NCBI RefSeq assembly: GCF_025354435.1 | Contig: NZ_JANXMU010000074.1 | Location: forward strand, 1-43,187 | From: Rhodoferax sp. | GTDB lineage: Bacteria; Pseudomonadota; Gammaproteobacteria; Burkholderiales; Burkholderiaceae_C | Length of the DNA stretch: 43,187 nt | Reading direction: 5' to 3' | Shown here: in pieces, positions 8,053-16,989 of the stretch | Layout of the letters: each line of letters begins with the position of its first letter | How positions within the stretch are numbered: position 1 is the first letter of the stretch | Notes under the pieces: model-generated | What the model was told of the DNA's origin: nothing | What the model saw: only the letters and a program-made list of their open reading frames with translations | Database searches by the model: none | Made by a program: the position numbers and the translations under genes

Positions 8053-9387
8053 ATGCCCACCCATTCCACCCCCGTCATTACAGCTTTGCGGGTGATTCCT
8101 GTTGCGGGGCGCGACAGCATGCTGCTGAACCTGAGCGGCGCCCATAGCCCGTTTTTTACCCGCAACCTGCTGATCCTGACCGACAACGCAGGCCGCACCG
8201 GTGTGGGCGAGGTGCCAGGTGGCGAGAAGATCCGCCAGACGCTGGAAGATGCCAGCGCGCTGGTGGTCGGCCAGCCCATCGGCTCGCACCAGCGCGTGCT
8301 GCAGCAGGTGCAGAAGCAGTTTGCCGACCGCGATACTGGCGGGCGCGGGTTGCAAACCTTCGATTTGCGCACCACCATCCACGCGGTCACGGCCATCGAA
8401 TCGGCGCTGCTGGATTTGCTGGGCCAGCACCTGGACGTGCCAGTCGCTGCCTTGCTGGGCGAGGGCCAGCAGCGCGATGCGGTAGAAATGCTGGGTTATT
8501 TGTTCTACGTGGGCGATCGTACTCAAACCGAGCTGCCGTACGTGGCTGACCCCGGTGCCGATAACGATTGGTTTCGCCTGCGCCACGAAGTTGCGATGAC
8601 CCCTGAGGCGATAGTGCGACTGGCCGAAGCGGCGCACGAACGCTATGGTTTCAACGACTTCAAGCTCAAGGGCGGCGTGCTGCGCGGCGAGGAAGAGATA
8701 CAGGCCATGCACGCGCTACACGCCCGCTTCCCCGCGGCCCGCGTCACCCTGGACCCGAACGGTGGCTGGTTGTTGAAAGACGCGGTGCGCCTGATGCGCG
8801 ACATGCGCGGCGTGGTGGCCTATGCCGAAGACCCGTGCGGGGCCGAAGATGGCTTCTCGGGGCGCGAGGTGATGGCCGAGTTCCGCCGCGCTACCGGCCT
8901 GCCCACGGCCACCAACATGATCGCCACCGATTGGCGCCAGCTCAACCACGCGCTGTCGCTGCAGTCGGTAGATATTCCACTGGCCGACCCGCATTTCTGG
9001 ACCATGGCGGGTTCGGTGCGGGTGGCGCAGACCTGCCGCGACTGGGGCCTGACCTGGGGCTCGCATTCCAACAACCATTTTGACGTGTCGCTAGCCATGT
9101 TTACCCACGTAGCGGCGGCGGCACCGGGTCGCGTGACCGCCATCGATACGCACTGGATCTGGCAGGACGGCCAGCGCCTGACGCAGGAGCCGCTGCAAAT
9201 CGAGGGCGGCCTGGTGCAGGTGCCCAAAAAGCCGGGTCTGGGCGTGGAGTTGGATATGGTCGAGGTGGAAAAAGCCCACCAGCTCTACTTGCAGCATGGC
9301 CTGGGCGCGCGCGACGATGCCATGGCTATGCAGAGCCTGGTGCCGGGCTGGAAGTTTGACCCCAAGCGCCCGGCACTGGACCGCTGA
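8053..9387 (+). CDS. gudD: D-glucarate dehydratase
   Basis: This is a 444-residue enolase-superfamily enzyme that converts D-glucarate to 5-keto-4-deoxy-D-glucarate. The ATG at 8053 has ACGGAG seven bases upstream; an earlier ATG in frame lacks a ribosome-binding site. The family motifs are present and in register with the E. coli enzyme: FKLKGG (Lys204/Lys206 bases), LDPNGG (Asp234) and AEDPCG (Glu259) as metal ligands, TNMIATD, and GSHSNNHFD (His338). It is the first gene of the glucarate cluster. A strong terminator follows, so it may be transcribed separately from gudP onward. Family membership is clear; close relatives also use idarate. Confidence 0.95.
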   Translation: MPTHSTPVITALRVIPVAGRDSMLLNLSGAHSPFFTRNLLILTDNAGRTGVGEVPGGEKIRQTLEDASALVVGQPIGSHQRVLQQVQKQFADRDTGGRGLQTFDLRTTIHAVTAIESALLDLLGQHLDVPVAALLGEGQQRDAVEMLGYLFYVGDRTQTELPYVADPGADNDWFRLRHEVAMTPEAIVRLAEAAHERYGFNDFKLKGGVLRGEEEIQAMHALHARFPAARVTLDPNGGWLLKDAVRLMRDMRGVVAYAEDPCGAEDGFSGREVMAEFRRATGLPTATNMIATDWRQLNHALSLQSVDIPLADPHFWTMAGSVRVAQTCRDWGLTWGSHSNNHFDVSLAMFTHVAAAAPGRVTAIDTHWIWQDGQRLTQEPLQIEGGLVQVPKKPGLGVELDMVEVEKAHQLYLQHGLGARDDAMAMQSLVPGWKFDPKRPALDR

Positions 9388-9438
9388 GCGGGCGGATAGT
9401 CCACCGGCGTGGCCTTGCAGGGCCCACTTCAGCCTGTA

Positions 9439-9451
9439 GTCATCGTATGAC
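9439..9451 (+). promoter_or_regulatory. Operator-like dyad (GntR/FadR style) after gudD
   Basis: GTCATCGTATGAC has five-base inverted arms. The half CGTATGAC recurs at 9561-9568 next to a second dyad, about 110 bp away, which suggests paired binding sites for one regulator in the gudD-gudP gap. Confidence 0.4.
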
Positions 9452-9461
9452 ATAGGCTTTT

Positions 9462-9488
9462 AAAAATGGCGCGTCAAGCGCCATTTTT
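9462..9488 (+). terminator. Rho-independent terminator after gudD
   Basis: A perfect 11-bp stem (AAAAATGGCGC with GCGCCATTTTT) has a five-base GTCAA loop and ends in a T run. It lies 75 bp after the gudD stop and works in either direction by sequence. Confidence 0.85.
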
Positions 9489-9548
9489 GCGTTTTAACTG
9501 GTGTAAACCCTAGTGTCAGGCTGGACGGAATCGGCGATAGTAGCTCAA

Positions 9549-9561
9549 GTTGTCAGACAAC
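9549..9561 (+). promoter_or_regulatory. GntR/FadR-family type operator upstream of gudP
   Basis: GTTGTCAGACAAC is a perfect 13-bp palindrome of the FadR-subfamily form (TTGTC-n-GACAA), directly followed by CGTATGAC. It lies about 90 bp before the gudP start, after the terminator. The remaining gap to 9648 shows only the gudP ribosome-binding site AGGAA. Confidence 0.5.
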
Positions 9562-9648
9562 GTATGACTTGTGGAGTGCAATGCATTCTGCAACCCAGCT
9601 TGTCTTTGGCCGTTTCTTCTGATTTCCGCTCCACCCTAGGAATTGCCC

Positions 9649-11022
9649 ATGTCTGCCTTGAATCCGCCCATGGCGACCGCCGCCAGCGCAGCCACCCCCA
9701 GCCGCATGCGCTACTGGATCTTGCTGATGATTTTTATCGTCACCACGGTCAATTACGCCGACCGGGCCACGCTGTCGGTCACCGGCCCGGCCATGCGCGA
9801 AGAGTTTGGCTTTGATGCCATCCAGATGGGCTACATCTTTTCGGCCTTCAGCTGGGCCTATGTGATGGCGCAGATTCCCGGCGGCTGGCTGCTGGACCGG
9901 TTTGGTGCGCGGCGGGTGTACGCGGCCAGCATCTTTTTGTGGTCGGCCTTTACGCTGCTGCAGGGCACCATTGGGGTGTGGAGCAGTGCGGCCACAGCCG
10001 TCGCCACCTTGTTTGCCTTGCGTTTTATGGTGGGGCTGGCCGAGTCGCCTGCGTTTCCGGCTAATGCCAAGGTGGTGGCCAGCTGGTTCCCTACGCAGGA
10101 GCGGGGCCGGGCCTCGGCTATTTTCAATTCGGCGCAGTATTTTGCGGCCATGGTGTTTACGCCTTTGATGGCGGCCCTGACCCACTGGATGGGTTGGCAC
10201 CACGTGTACCTGTGGATGGGCGTGCTGGGCTTTGCGCTGGCCTTGCTCTGGCTCCGGCTGGTGCACAGCCCGGTGAAGCACCCCTGGGTCAACAAGGCCG
10301 AGCTGGCGCACATCGAAGCCGGTGGCGGCTTGGTCCACATGGGGGAGCAGGGCAACGAGGCCAGCACCGTGCAGGTGGCGGCCTTGCCCAAGGGCCAGAC
10401 CGGCTTCTACCTGAAGCAACTGCTGACCAACCGCATGCTGCTGGGCGTGTACCTGGGGCAGTTTTCGGTGAACGTGCTGACCTATTTCTTTTTGACCTGG
10501 TTCCCGGTGTACTTGGTGCAGTCGCGCCACATGACTATTTTGAAGGCGGGTTTCATGGTGTCGCTGCCGGCGATGTGCGGCTTCATCGGCGGGGTGCAGG
10601 GCGGCTATATCTCGGACCGCATGATCAAGTCGGGCTATTCGCTGACGGTGGCACGCAAGGTGCCTATCGTCTGCGGCATGCTGCTGTCGACCAGCATGAT
10701 CATCTGCAACTATGTGGACAGCGAATGGCTGGTGATCGGCTTTATGGCGCTGGCTTTCTTTGGCAAGGGCGTTGGCTCCTTGGGTTGGGCCGTGGTGGCC
10801 GATACCGCACCCAAGGAAGTGATTGGCCTGGCGGGCAGCATCTTCAACATGTTCGGCAACATCGCCGGTATCGTCACCCCCATCGTGATCGGCTACATCC
10901 TGGCCACCACCGGATCGTTCAATGGGGCGCTGCTGTTCGTGGGGCTGAATGCCCTGGTCACCGTGCTCAGCTACCTGGTGATCGTCAAGGACATCAAGCG
11001 CATCGAGCTCAAACACATTTAG
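9649..11022 (+). CDS. gudP: MFS glucarate/galactarate permease
   Basis: The product has 457 residues and 12 predicted membrane helices. It belongs to the anion:cation symporter (ACS) branch of the MFS. The N-terminal motif NYADRATLSVTGPAMREEFGF, FSAFSWAYVMAQIPGGWLLDRFGARRVY and FNSAQYFA match E. coli GudP closely. It is therefore predicted to bring D-glucarate through the inner membrane with protons. The start is the ATG with AGGAA seven bases upstream. The next gene begins 26 bp later, which points to an operon with the aldolase, reductase and kinase. Confidence 0.92.
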   Translation: MSALNPPMATAASAATPSRMRYWILLMIFIVTTVNYADRATLSVTGPAMREEFGFDAIQMGYIFSAFSWAYVMAQIPGGWLLDRFGARRVYAASIFLWSAFTLLQGTIGVWSSAATAVATLFALRFMVGLAESPAFPANAKVVASWFPTQERGRASAIFNSAQYFAAMVFTPLMAALTHWMGWHHVYLWMGVLGFALALLWLRLVHSPVKHPWVNKAELAHIEAGGGLVHMGEQGNEASTVQVAALPKGQTGFYLKQLLTNRMLLGVYLGQFSVNVLTYFFLTWFPVYLVQSRHMTILKAGFMVSLPAMCGFIGGVQGGYISDRMIKSGYSLTVARKVPIVCGMLLSTSMIICNYVDSEWLVIGFMALAFFGKGVGSLGWAVVADTAPKEVIGLAGSIFNMFGNIAGIVTPIVIGYILATTGSFNGALLFVGLNALVTVLSYLVIVKDIKRIELKHI

Positions 11023-11048
11023 TTTTTATTCCCACCAAGGAGCATCCC

Positions 11049-11837
11049 ATGCGCGAAAACCGCTTACGCACGCTGTGGAAATCGGGGGGCGCTGCCGTGA
11101 ATGGCTGGCTGGCCATACCGAACAGTTTTTCCGCCGAGACCATGGCCCACCAGGGCTGGGATTCGCTGACCATCGACCTGCAGCACGGCATGGTGGACTA
11201 CCAGGCCATGGTGCCCATGCTGCAGGCCATCTCTACCACCGACACGGTGCCGGTGGTGCGCGTGCCCTGGCTGGAGCCCGGCATTCTGATGAAAACCCTG
11301 GACGCGGGCGCTTACGGCGTGATCTGCCCCATGGTCAACACCCGCGAAGACGCGCAAAAGCTCATCGCTTACACCCACTACGCGCCGCGCGGCACCCGCA
11401 GCTTTGGCCCGGTGCGGGCCACGCTGTACGGTGGAGCTGATTACGCCGAACACGCCAACGACACCATCGTCACCTTCGCCATGATCGAAACCGCCAAGGC
11501 GCTGGACAACCTGGACGACATCCTGTCGGTCGAGGGGCTGGACGCGATCTACATCGGCCCTTCAGACCTGTCGCTGGCCCTGGGCTGCCGCCCGGTGTTT
11601 GACGATGTAGACCCCAAAGCCGCCGAGGCGATCGACCACATCCTGGCGCGCGCCAAGGCGCACGGCGTGGTGGCGGGCATCCACAACGGCACCACCGATG
11701 GAGCGCTGGCCCGCATCGCCAAGGGCTTTCAGTTCGTCACCGTCAGCTCGGATGCGCGGCTGATGGCGGCAGGCGCTCAGCAAGTCATTGCCAAGATGCG
11801 TGCCAACAAGGCACCCGCCAGCACTGGCGGATATTGA
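11049..11837 (+). CDS. garL: 2-keto-3-deoxyglucarate aldolase (HpcH/HpaI family)
   Basis: This is a 262-residue class II, metal-dependent aldolase. It splits 5-keto-4-deoxyglucarate or 2-keto-3-deoxyglucarate into pyruvate and tartronate semialdehyde. Family segments are visible: the DLQHGMVDYQ catalytic His region, VRVPW, the metal-site MIETAKALDNLDDI and YIGPSDLSLALG. AAGGAG lies six bases before the ATG. The length is normal (E. coli GarL 256). HpaI-family members differ in substrate, but its position between the glucarate permease and tartronate semialdehyde reductase makes the GarL role very likely. Confidence 0.92.
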   Translation: MRENRLRTLWKSGGAAVNGWLAIPNSFSAETMAHQGWDSLTIDLQHGMVDYQAMVPMLQAISTTDTVPVVRVPWLEPGILMKTLDAGAYGVICPMVNTREDAQKLIAYTHYAPRGTRSFGPVRATLYGGADYAEHANDTIVTFAMIETAKALDNLDDILSVEGLDAIYIGPSDLSLALGCRPVFDDVDPKAAEAIDHILARAKAHGVVAGIHNGTTDGALARIAKGFQFVTVSSDARLMAAGAQQVIAKMRANKAPASTGGY

Positions 11838-11857
11838 GAATTTTTTAAACGAAAACG

Positions 11858-11894
11858 GGCGCTAGCGCTTATATAACCTCCAGGAGTAGCTATG
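11858..11894 (-). repeat. Degenerate type B repeat forming the leader and start codon of garR
   Basis: GGCGCTAGCGCTTATATAA, CCTCCAGG, AGTAGCTATG aligns with the copy at 16245 (GGCCACTAGCGCATACGGAA, TATGCGCAGG, TAGCTATG). The final ATG is the garR start, and CAGGAG within the element would serve as its ribosome-binding site. Confidence 0.4.
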
Positions 11895-12797
11895 AAATTA
11901 GGATTTATCGGTTTGGGCATCATGGGCGCACCCATGGCATTGCATCTGGTCAACGCGGGCCACCAAGTGTTCTTTTATGCACCACGCAAAGTGCACCCCG
12001 GCATTGCGGCATCCACCGCTATTGCCTGTGCCCATGCGGCCGAAGTAGCGCGCAACGCCGACATCACCTTCACCATGGTGCCCGACACCCCGGACGTGGA
12101 ATCGGTGCTGTTTGGCGAGAACGGTATCGCCATCGGCCTGGCCGTGGCTAGCGTGATGGAAGACGGCCACAGCCGCAAGATAGTCGTCGACATGAGCTCG
12201 ATTTCGCCCATGTCCACCAAGGCCTTTGCGCTGAAAATCAACGAATTGGGTGCCGACTACATCGACGCGCCCGTGTCCGGTGGCGAAGTGGGTGCCAAGG
12301 CGGCCTCGCTGACCATCATGTGCGGCGGCTCGGAAGCGGCTTTTGCCACCGTGCGCCCGTTGCTGGAGCTGATGGGCAAGAACATCACCCTGGTGGGCGG
12401 CAACGGCGACGGCCAGACCACCAAGGTGGCCAACCAGATCATCGTGGCGCTGAACATCGCCGCCGTGGGCGAGGCGCTGCTGTTTGCCAGCAAAGCCGGT
12501 GCCGACCCGGCCAAGGTGCGCCAGGCGCTGATGGGCGGGTTTGCTTCCAGCCGCATTCTGGAAGTGCACGGCGACCGCATGGTCAAGCGCACCTTTGACC
12601 CTGGCTTCCGTATCCGCCTGCACCAGAAAGACCTGGGCCTGGCCCTGCAAGGTGCGCGTGAGCTGGGTGTAGCCCTGCCACAAACGGCGGGTGCTGCCCA
12701 ATTGATGCAGGTCTGCGCCGCCAATGGCATGGCCGACCTGGACCACTCGGCCCTGGTCAAAGGTTTGGAGCTGATGGCTGGCCACACTGTCGCCTGA
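11892..12797 (+). CDS. garR: Tartronate semialdehyde reductase (2-hydroxy-3-oxopropionate reductase)
   Basis: This 301-residue member of the beta-hydroxyacid dehydrogenase family reduces tartronate semialdehyde to D-glycerate with NAD(P)H. The N-terminal Rossmann motif is GFIGLGIMGAPMA. The substrate-binding DAPVSGGEVGAK and the catalytic-Lys helix GDGQTTKVANQI (Lys178) are intact. AGGAG lies four bases before the ATG, in sequence that looks repeat-derived. The place in the pathway follows from its neighbours: aldolase before, glycerate kinase after with a gap of only 16 bp. Confidence 0.93.
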   Translation: MKLGFIGLGIMGAPMALHLVNAGHQVFFYAPRKVHPGIAASTAIACAHAAEVARNADITFTMVPDTPDVESVLFGENGIAIGLAVASVMEDGHSRKIVVDMSSISPMSTKAFALKINELGADYIDAPVSGGEVGAKAASLTIMCGGSEAAFATVRPLLELMGKNITLVGGNGDGQTTKVANQIIVALNIAAVGEALLFASKAGADPAKVRQALMGGFASSRILEVHGDRMVKRTFDPGFRIRLHQKDLGLALQGARELGVALPQTAGAAQLMQVCAANGMADLDHSALVKGLELMAGHTVA

Positions 12798-12813
12798 ACT
12801 TAAGATCGCCGCC

Positions 12814-14082
12814 ATGCCTTCCACCGACCGCACCCCGCTCTTGCGCCGCATGTTCGACGCCGCCGTGGCATCCGCCCAGCCCGCGCTGTGCCTGCCACCG
12901 CACCTGCCGCCACCGCCCAAGGGCCGCACCATCGTCATCGGTGCGGGCAAGGCCTCGGCCGCGATGGCACGGGCGCTGGAAGACCACTGGAGTGGCCCGC
13001 TGGAGGGCCTGGTCGTTACCCGTTATGGCTACGACGTGCCGTGCCAGCGCATCGAAATTGTGCAGGCTGCGCACCCGGTGCCGGATGCGGCTGGGCTGCA
13101 GGCGGCGCAGCGCATCCGCCAACTGGTCACCGGCCTGACGGCGGACGACCTGGTGATTGCGCTGATTTCCGGCGGCGGCTCGTCGCTGCTGGTGGCCCCC
13201 GGTGAAGGCCTGACCCTGGCCGACAAGCAGGCCGTCAACACCGCGCTGCTGCACAGCGGAGCCAGTATTTCTGAGATGAACTGCGTGCGCCGCCACTTGT
13301 CCAGCCTCAAGGGCGGGCGGCTGGCCGCCGTGTGCCACCCGGCGCAGGTGTTGACGCTGCTGATATCCGATGTGCCGGGCGACGATCCCATCGACATCGC
13401 CTCTGGCCCCACCGTGGCCGACCCCACCACCTGCACCGATGCGCTGGCCATCGTGGACCGCTACCGCATTGCAGTGCCGCCTGCGGTGCGCAGTCTGCTG
13501 GAAAGTGGTGTGGGTGAAACCGTCAAGCCCGGCGACCCGCGCCTGGCCGGTATCCAGACCCGCATGATTACCGCCCCGCAAATCGCCCTGGAAGCCGCGG
13601 CCCAGGTGGCGCGTGAGGCTGGCATCACCCCGTACATCCTGGGCGACAGCCTGGAGAGCGAAGCCCGCGATCTGGGCAAAGCCATGGCCGGTATCGCCCG
13701 CCAGGTGGCCGTGCATGGCCAGCCGTTCACCACGCCCTGCGTATTGCTGTCGGGCGGCGAAACCACCGTGACCCTGCGCGGCACAGGCCGGGGCGGGCGC
13801 AATGTCGAATTTTTGCTGTCGCTGGCGGTAGCGCTGAACGGCCTGCCGGGTGTCTATGCAATGGCCGGCGACACCGACGGCGTGGACGGAGCCGAAGAAA
13901 TCGCCGGTGCTGTCCTTACCCCCAGCACCCTGGCCCGCGCCTGGGCGTTGGGCACCAACCCGCGCAGCAGCCTGGACAATAACGATGCGCACAGTTTCTT
14001 CCAGGCGCTGGGCGACTCCGTGGTGACCGGCCCCACGCTGACCAACGTGAACGACTTTCGCGCGATCCTGATCGAGGGCTAG
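12814..14082 (+). CDS. ttuD: Glycerate 2-kinase (MOFRL/GckA-TtuD family)
   Basis: This 422-residue class II glycerate kinase makes 2-phosphoglycerate from D-glycerate with ATP and so feeds glycolysis. The N-terminal glycine-rich motif VIGAGKASAAMARALE, the loop ALISGGGSSLL, the SDVPGDDPIDIASGPT segment and the C-terminal MOFRL region (LLSGGETTVTLRGTGRGGRN, GDTDGVDG) are all present. Older annotations of this family as hydroxypyruvate reductase (TtuD) are misleading; the pathway here calls for a kinase. It is the last gene of the glucarate operon, and dnaX begins 43 bp later. Confidence 0.92.
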   Translation: MPSTDRTPLLRRMFDAAVASAQPALCLPPHLPPPPKGRTIVIGAGKASAAMARALEDHWSGPLEGLVVTRYGYDVPCQRIEIVQAAHPVPDAAGLQAAQRIRQLVTGLTADDLVIALISGGGSSLLVAPGEGLTLADKQAVNTALLHSGASISEMNCVRRHLSSLKGGRLAAVCHPAQVLTLLISDVPGDDPIDIASGPTVADPTTCTDALAIVDRYRIAVPPAVRSLLESGVGETVKPGDPRLAGIQTRMITAPQIALEAAAQVAREAGITPYILGDSLESEARDLGKAMAGIARQVAVHGQPFTTPCVLLSGGETTVTLRGTGRGGRNVEFLLSLAVALNGLPGVYAMAGDTDGVDGAEEIAGAVLTPSTLARAWALGTNPRSSLDNNDAHSFFQALGDSVVTGPTLTNVNDFRAILIEG

Positions 14083-14124
14083 CCCCGCCCAGAAAGGGGG
14101 CGTTCAGCCCTTTAGAATCGCCGC

Positions 14125-15870
14125 ATGTCTTATCTCGTGCTCGCCCGCAAGTACCGTCCGCGTAATTTCTCTGAAATGGTGGGGCAGGAGCACGTGGTGC
14201 AGGCCCTCAGCAACGCCCTGACCACCCAGCGCCTGCACCATGCCTACCTGTTCACGGGTACGCGCGGCGTGGGCAAAACCACGGTGTCGCGCATCCTGGC
14301 CAAGTCGCTCAACTGCCAGGGTCCCGACGGCACCGGTGGAATCACCGCCAGCCCTTGTGGTGTCTGCAGCGCCTGCACTGATATTGATAGCGGTCGGTTT
14401 GTCGATTACACCGAGCTGGATGCTGCGTCCAACCGGGGCGTGGACGAAGTGCAGGCCCTGCTGGAGCAGGCCGTGTACAAGCCGGTGCAAGGGCGCTTCA
14501 AGGTCTTCATGATCGACGAAGTGCACATGCTGACCAACACCGCGTTCAACGCGATGCTGAAAACCCTGGAAGAGCCGCCCGAGTACCTGAAGTTTGTGTT
14601 GGCCACCACTGACCCGCAGAAAGTGCCGGTCACCGTGCTGTCGCGCTGTCTGCAGTTCAACCTGCGCCCCATGGCCCCCGAAACCGTGCTGTCGCACCTG
14701 ACCCAGGTGCTGGCCACCGAAGGCGTGCAGGCTGAAACCGGTGCGCTGCGTCTGCTGTCCCGCGCGGCCCGAGGCTCCATGCGCGATGCTTTGTCACTCA
14801 CCGACCAGGCGATTGCCTTTGGCAACGGCCAACTGGAGGAAACCACGGTGCGCCAGATGCTGGGCAGCGTAGACCGCAGCTACGTGTTCCGCCTCATCGA
14901 CGCGCTGGCCCAGGGCGATGGCAAAACCGTGGTCGAAACCGCAGAAGCCCTGCGCCTGAACGGCCTGAGCGCCGCTTCCACGCTGGAAGAAATGACCAAC
15001 GTGCTGCAACGCATGGCCGTGCTCCAGGCCGTGCCCGGCATGCCGGTAGATGAGGCCGACCCGGAAGCCGCCGACACTGCCCGTTTAGCCGCCGCCATGC
15101 CTGCCGACGAAACCCAACTGCTCTACAGCCTGTGCCTGCATGGCCGCGCCGAGCTGGGCTTGGCCCCCGACGAATACGCCGCCCTGACCATGGTGCTTTT
15201 GCGCCTGCTGGCCTTCAAGCCGGGCAGCCCGGTGCGCCAATCGGCGGAAAAAAAAACTCTGAGTGAACCGTTGCGGGCGCCTTTACCGTTGCCTGCGCCC
15301 GTGGTTGCTGCTGCTGCAAAGCCCGCCGTAGCTCCCGCACCACCACCCGTGGCTGCGCCGGTTGCTGCTCCAGTGCCCCAGGCGCCCGTGCTGCCCACCG
15401 TACAGGAATTGCCCGTGCGCGTACAGGCCGAACCCAGCGAACGTTTGCAAGCGCGTCCGGTTGTGGTGGCCGCGCCCCCGGTGCACACAGCAGACGGCGA
15501 CTACTGGCACGCCACAGTGCAGCAACTGATTGCCGCCGATGCCGTGGGCGGCCTGGTACGCGAACTGGCTTTGCAGTCGCAACTGGTGGCGGTGGACGGC
15601 AGCCATTGGCGGCTGCGCATCGAACGTGAGTCTTTAAGCCAGCCCATGAGCCGCGAGCGCCTGCGCGTGGCCCTGGAGTCCATTACGCCCAATGCCACGC
15701 TGGACATTGAAATAGGCAGTGTGGCCGACAGCCCGGCCAAGCGCAATGCAGTGGCGGCGAACGAAAAACAACGCATCGCCGAAGAGATCATCCTCGGCGA
15801 TCCGCTGGTGCAATCCCTCATGCGAGACTACGGCGCGAAAATTGTGCCCGGTACGCTCAAACCCATTTAA
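14125..15870 (+). CDS. dnaX: DNA polymerase III subunits gamma/tau (clamp loader)
   Basis: The full-length tau form has 581 residues. The AAA+ ATPase has Walker [10 protein letters not shown] (about residues 45-53), a zinc knuckle (C[10 protein letters not shown], about 63-83), DEVHML Walker B and sensor/arginine-finger [20 protein letters not shown] proline/alanine-rich linker (about 395-450) leads to the tau C-terminal domain that binds the polymerase and helicase. An A9 run at codons 375-378 forms a slippery heptamer, and a -1 shift ends after three codons, giving a predicted 380-residue gamma form. The cluster with ybaB and recR is the usual one. Confidence 0.97.
   Translation: MSYLVLARKYRPRNFSEMVGQEHVVQALSNALTTQRLHHAYLFTGTRGVGKTTVSRILAKSLNCQGPDGTGGITASPCGVCSACTDIDSGRFVDYTELDAASNRGVDEVQALLEQAVYKPVQGRFKVFMIDEVHMLTNTAFNAMLKTLEEPPEYLKFVLATTDPQKVPVTVLSRCLQFNLRPMAPETVLSHLTQVLATEGVQAETGALRLLSRAARGSMRDALSLTDQAIAFGNGQLEETTVRQMLGSVDRSYVFRLIDALAQGDGKTVVETAEALRLNGLSAASTLEEMTNVLQRMAVLQAVPGMPVDEADPEAADTARLAAAMPADETQLLYSLCLHGRAELGLAPDEYAALTMVLLRLLAFKPGSPVRQSAEKKTLSEPLRAPLPLPAPVVAAAAKPAVAPAPPPVAAPVAAPVPQAPVLPTVQELPVRVQAEPSERLQARPVVVAAPPVHTADGDYWHATVQQLIAADAVGGLVRELALQSQLVAVDGSHWRLRIERESLSQPMSRERLRVALESITPNATLDIEIGSVADSPAKRNAVAANEKQRIAEEIILGDPLVQSLMRDYGAKIVPGTLKPI
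15249..15301 (+). promoter_or_regulatory. Probable programmed -1 frameshift (or slippage) site in dnaX
   Basis: In the dnaX frame the heptamer A AAA AAA occupies 15249-15255 within nine A's (15248-15256). Slipping back one base gives codons AAC TCT GAG and then TGA at 15264-15266. Eighteen bases after the run, CGGGCGC (15274-15280) can pair perfectly with GCGCCCG (15295-15301), extended by three G-U pairs, as a stimulatory stem-loop. The E. coli dnaX site uses A AAA AAG plus a hairpin, and Thermus dnaX uses an A9 run with transcript slippage; this site has traits of both. Confidence 0.75.
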
Positions 15871-15893
15871 TTTCAACTTACTTAGGAAACACC

Positions 15894-16226
15894 ATGTTCA
15901 ACAAAGGACAACTCGCCGGCCTCATGAAGCAAGCCCAGGCCATGCAGGACAACATGAAAAAAGCCCAGGATGAACTGGCTTTTGTCGAGGTCACCGGTGA
16001 ATCCGGCGCCGGCCTGGTCAAGGTCGTGATGACCTGCAAGCACGACGTGAAGCGCATCACCATCGACCCCAGCCTGCTGGCCGACGACAAAGACATGCTG
16101 GAAGACCTGGTCGCTGCTGCCTTCAATGCCGCCGTGCGCAAAGCCGAAGAAACCAGCCAGGAAAAGATGGGCAAACTCACCGCAGGCATGCCCGGCCTCC
16201 CAGGCGGCATGAAATTCCCGTTCTGA
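15894..16226 (+). CDS. ybaB: YbaB/EbfC nucleoid-associated protein
   Basis: This is a 110-residue small DNA-binding protein of the YbaB/EbfC family, a dimer that binds DNA and affects nucleoid organisation. The N-terminal helix with [18 protein letters not shown] and the core strand region [32 protein letters not shown] are typical, as is the Gly/Met-rich C-terminus. TTAGGA lies about ten bases before the ATG. It sits between dnaX and recR, its standard location in proteobacteria. Confidence 0.95.
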   Translation: MFNKGQLAGLMKQAQAMQDNMKKAQDELAFVEVTGESGAGLVKVVMTCKHDVKRITIDPSLLADDKDMLEDLVAAAFNAAVRKAEETSQEKMGKLTAGMPGLPGGMKFPF

Positions 16227-16244
16227 TCATATTTATGCTTTTTA

Positions 16245-16293
16245 GGCCACTAGCGCATACGGAATATGCGCAGGTAGCTATGAAAAATGTAGC
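16245..16293 (-). repeat. Type B intergenic palindromic repeat
   Basis: On the minus strand: GCTACATTTTTCATAGC, TACC, TGCGCATATTCCGTATGCGC, TAGTGGCC. The second hairpin is an almost perfect dyad (GCGCATA with TATGCGC). It fills the ybaB-recR gap just before the recR ribosome-binding site. Confidence 0.7.
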
Positions 16294-16304
16294 TAAAGGC
16301 GTGC

Positions 16305-16895
16305 ATGTCTGATTCCAGTGCCTTGAACGCCTTGATCCAGGGCTTGCGCCGCCTGCCGGGCGTGGGCGTGAAGTCAGCCTCGCGTATGGCGTTTCATCTG
16401 CTTCAGCACGACCGCGAGGGCGCGCAGCTGCTCTCCAAGGCCCTGGCGCAGGCGGCTGGCAACGTCAAGCATTGCGCGCTGTGCCACACCTTCACCGAAG
16501 AAGATATCTGCGATACCTGCCAGGACGAATCCCGCGACGCGTCCAAGCTGTGCGTGGTCGAGAACCCGGCCGACCAGTCGGCGGTAGAGCGCACCGCCGC
16601 CTTCAAGGGGCTGTACTTTGTGCTGATGGGCAAGATCAGTCCGCTGGACGGGGTAGGGCCTAAAGACATCGGACTGCAAAAGCTCATTGACCGGGCCAGC
16701 AACGGCCTGGTGCAAGAAGTCATTTTGGCCACCAACTTCACCGCCGAAGGTGAAGCTACGGCCCATGTGATCAGCGTGGCTCTCAAGGCGCGGGGCCTGC
16801 AGGTCACGCGGCTGGCGCGCGGTGTGCCGGTGGGCAGTGAGCTGGAGTATGTGGATCTGGGCACTATTGCGCATGCGTTTGTCGACCGGCGTTAA
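16305..16895 (+). CDS. recR: Recombination mediator protein RecR
   Basis: The 196-residue protein has the N-terminal helix-hairpin-helix ([20 protein letters not shown]), a C4 zinc finger ([16 protein letters not shown]), and a Toprim domain starting at [15 protein letters not shown] Walker-like C-terminus ([18 protein letters not shown]-type segment) completes the family pattern. It acts with RecF/RecO to load RecA on gapped DNA. The start at 16305 follows AAAGG. Normal length. Confidence 0.96.
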   Translation: MSDSSALNALIQGLRRLPGVGVKSASRMAFHLLQHDREGAQLLSKALAQAAGNVKHCALCHTFTEEDICDTCQDESRDASKLCVVENPADQSAVERTAAFKGLYFVLMGKISPLDGVGPKDIGLQKLIDRASNGLVQEVILATNFTAEGEATAHVISVALKARGLQVTRLARGVPVGSELEYVDLGTIAHAFVDRR

Positions 16896-16918
16896 CCCGT
16901 AGCTCAAAACGTTACGGG
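16896..16918 (+). terminator. Weak stem-loop after recR
   Basis: CCCGTA and TACGGG pair around an 11-base loop directly after the recR stop codon. There is no T-tract, so termination is uncertain. Confidence 0.3.
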
Positions 16919-16989
16919 CAAACCCGGACGGGGATGCTCCCAATGTGTAACAAATGGATGAGCCCTATGCTGGTGCAGACGCCACCTGC

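Noticed and set aside
9553-11016. Long minus-strand open frame (487 codons) opposite gudP
   Set aside because: Rich in His, Gln, Arg and Gly, as expected from the antisense of a GC-rich membrane protein gene; no family resemblance.
12757-13992. Minus-strand open frame (411 codons) opposite the glycerate kinase
   Set aside because: Typical antisense shadow composition; the forward gene is intact and conserved.
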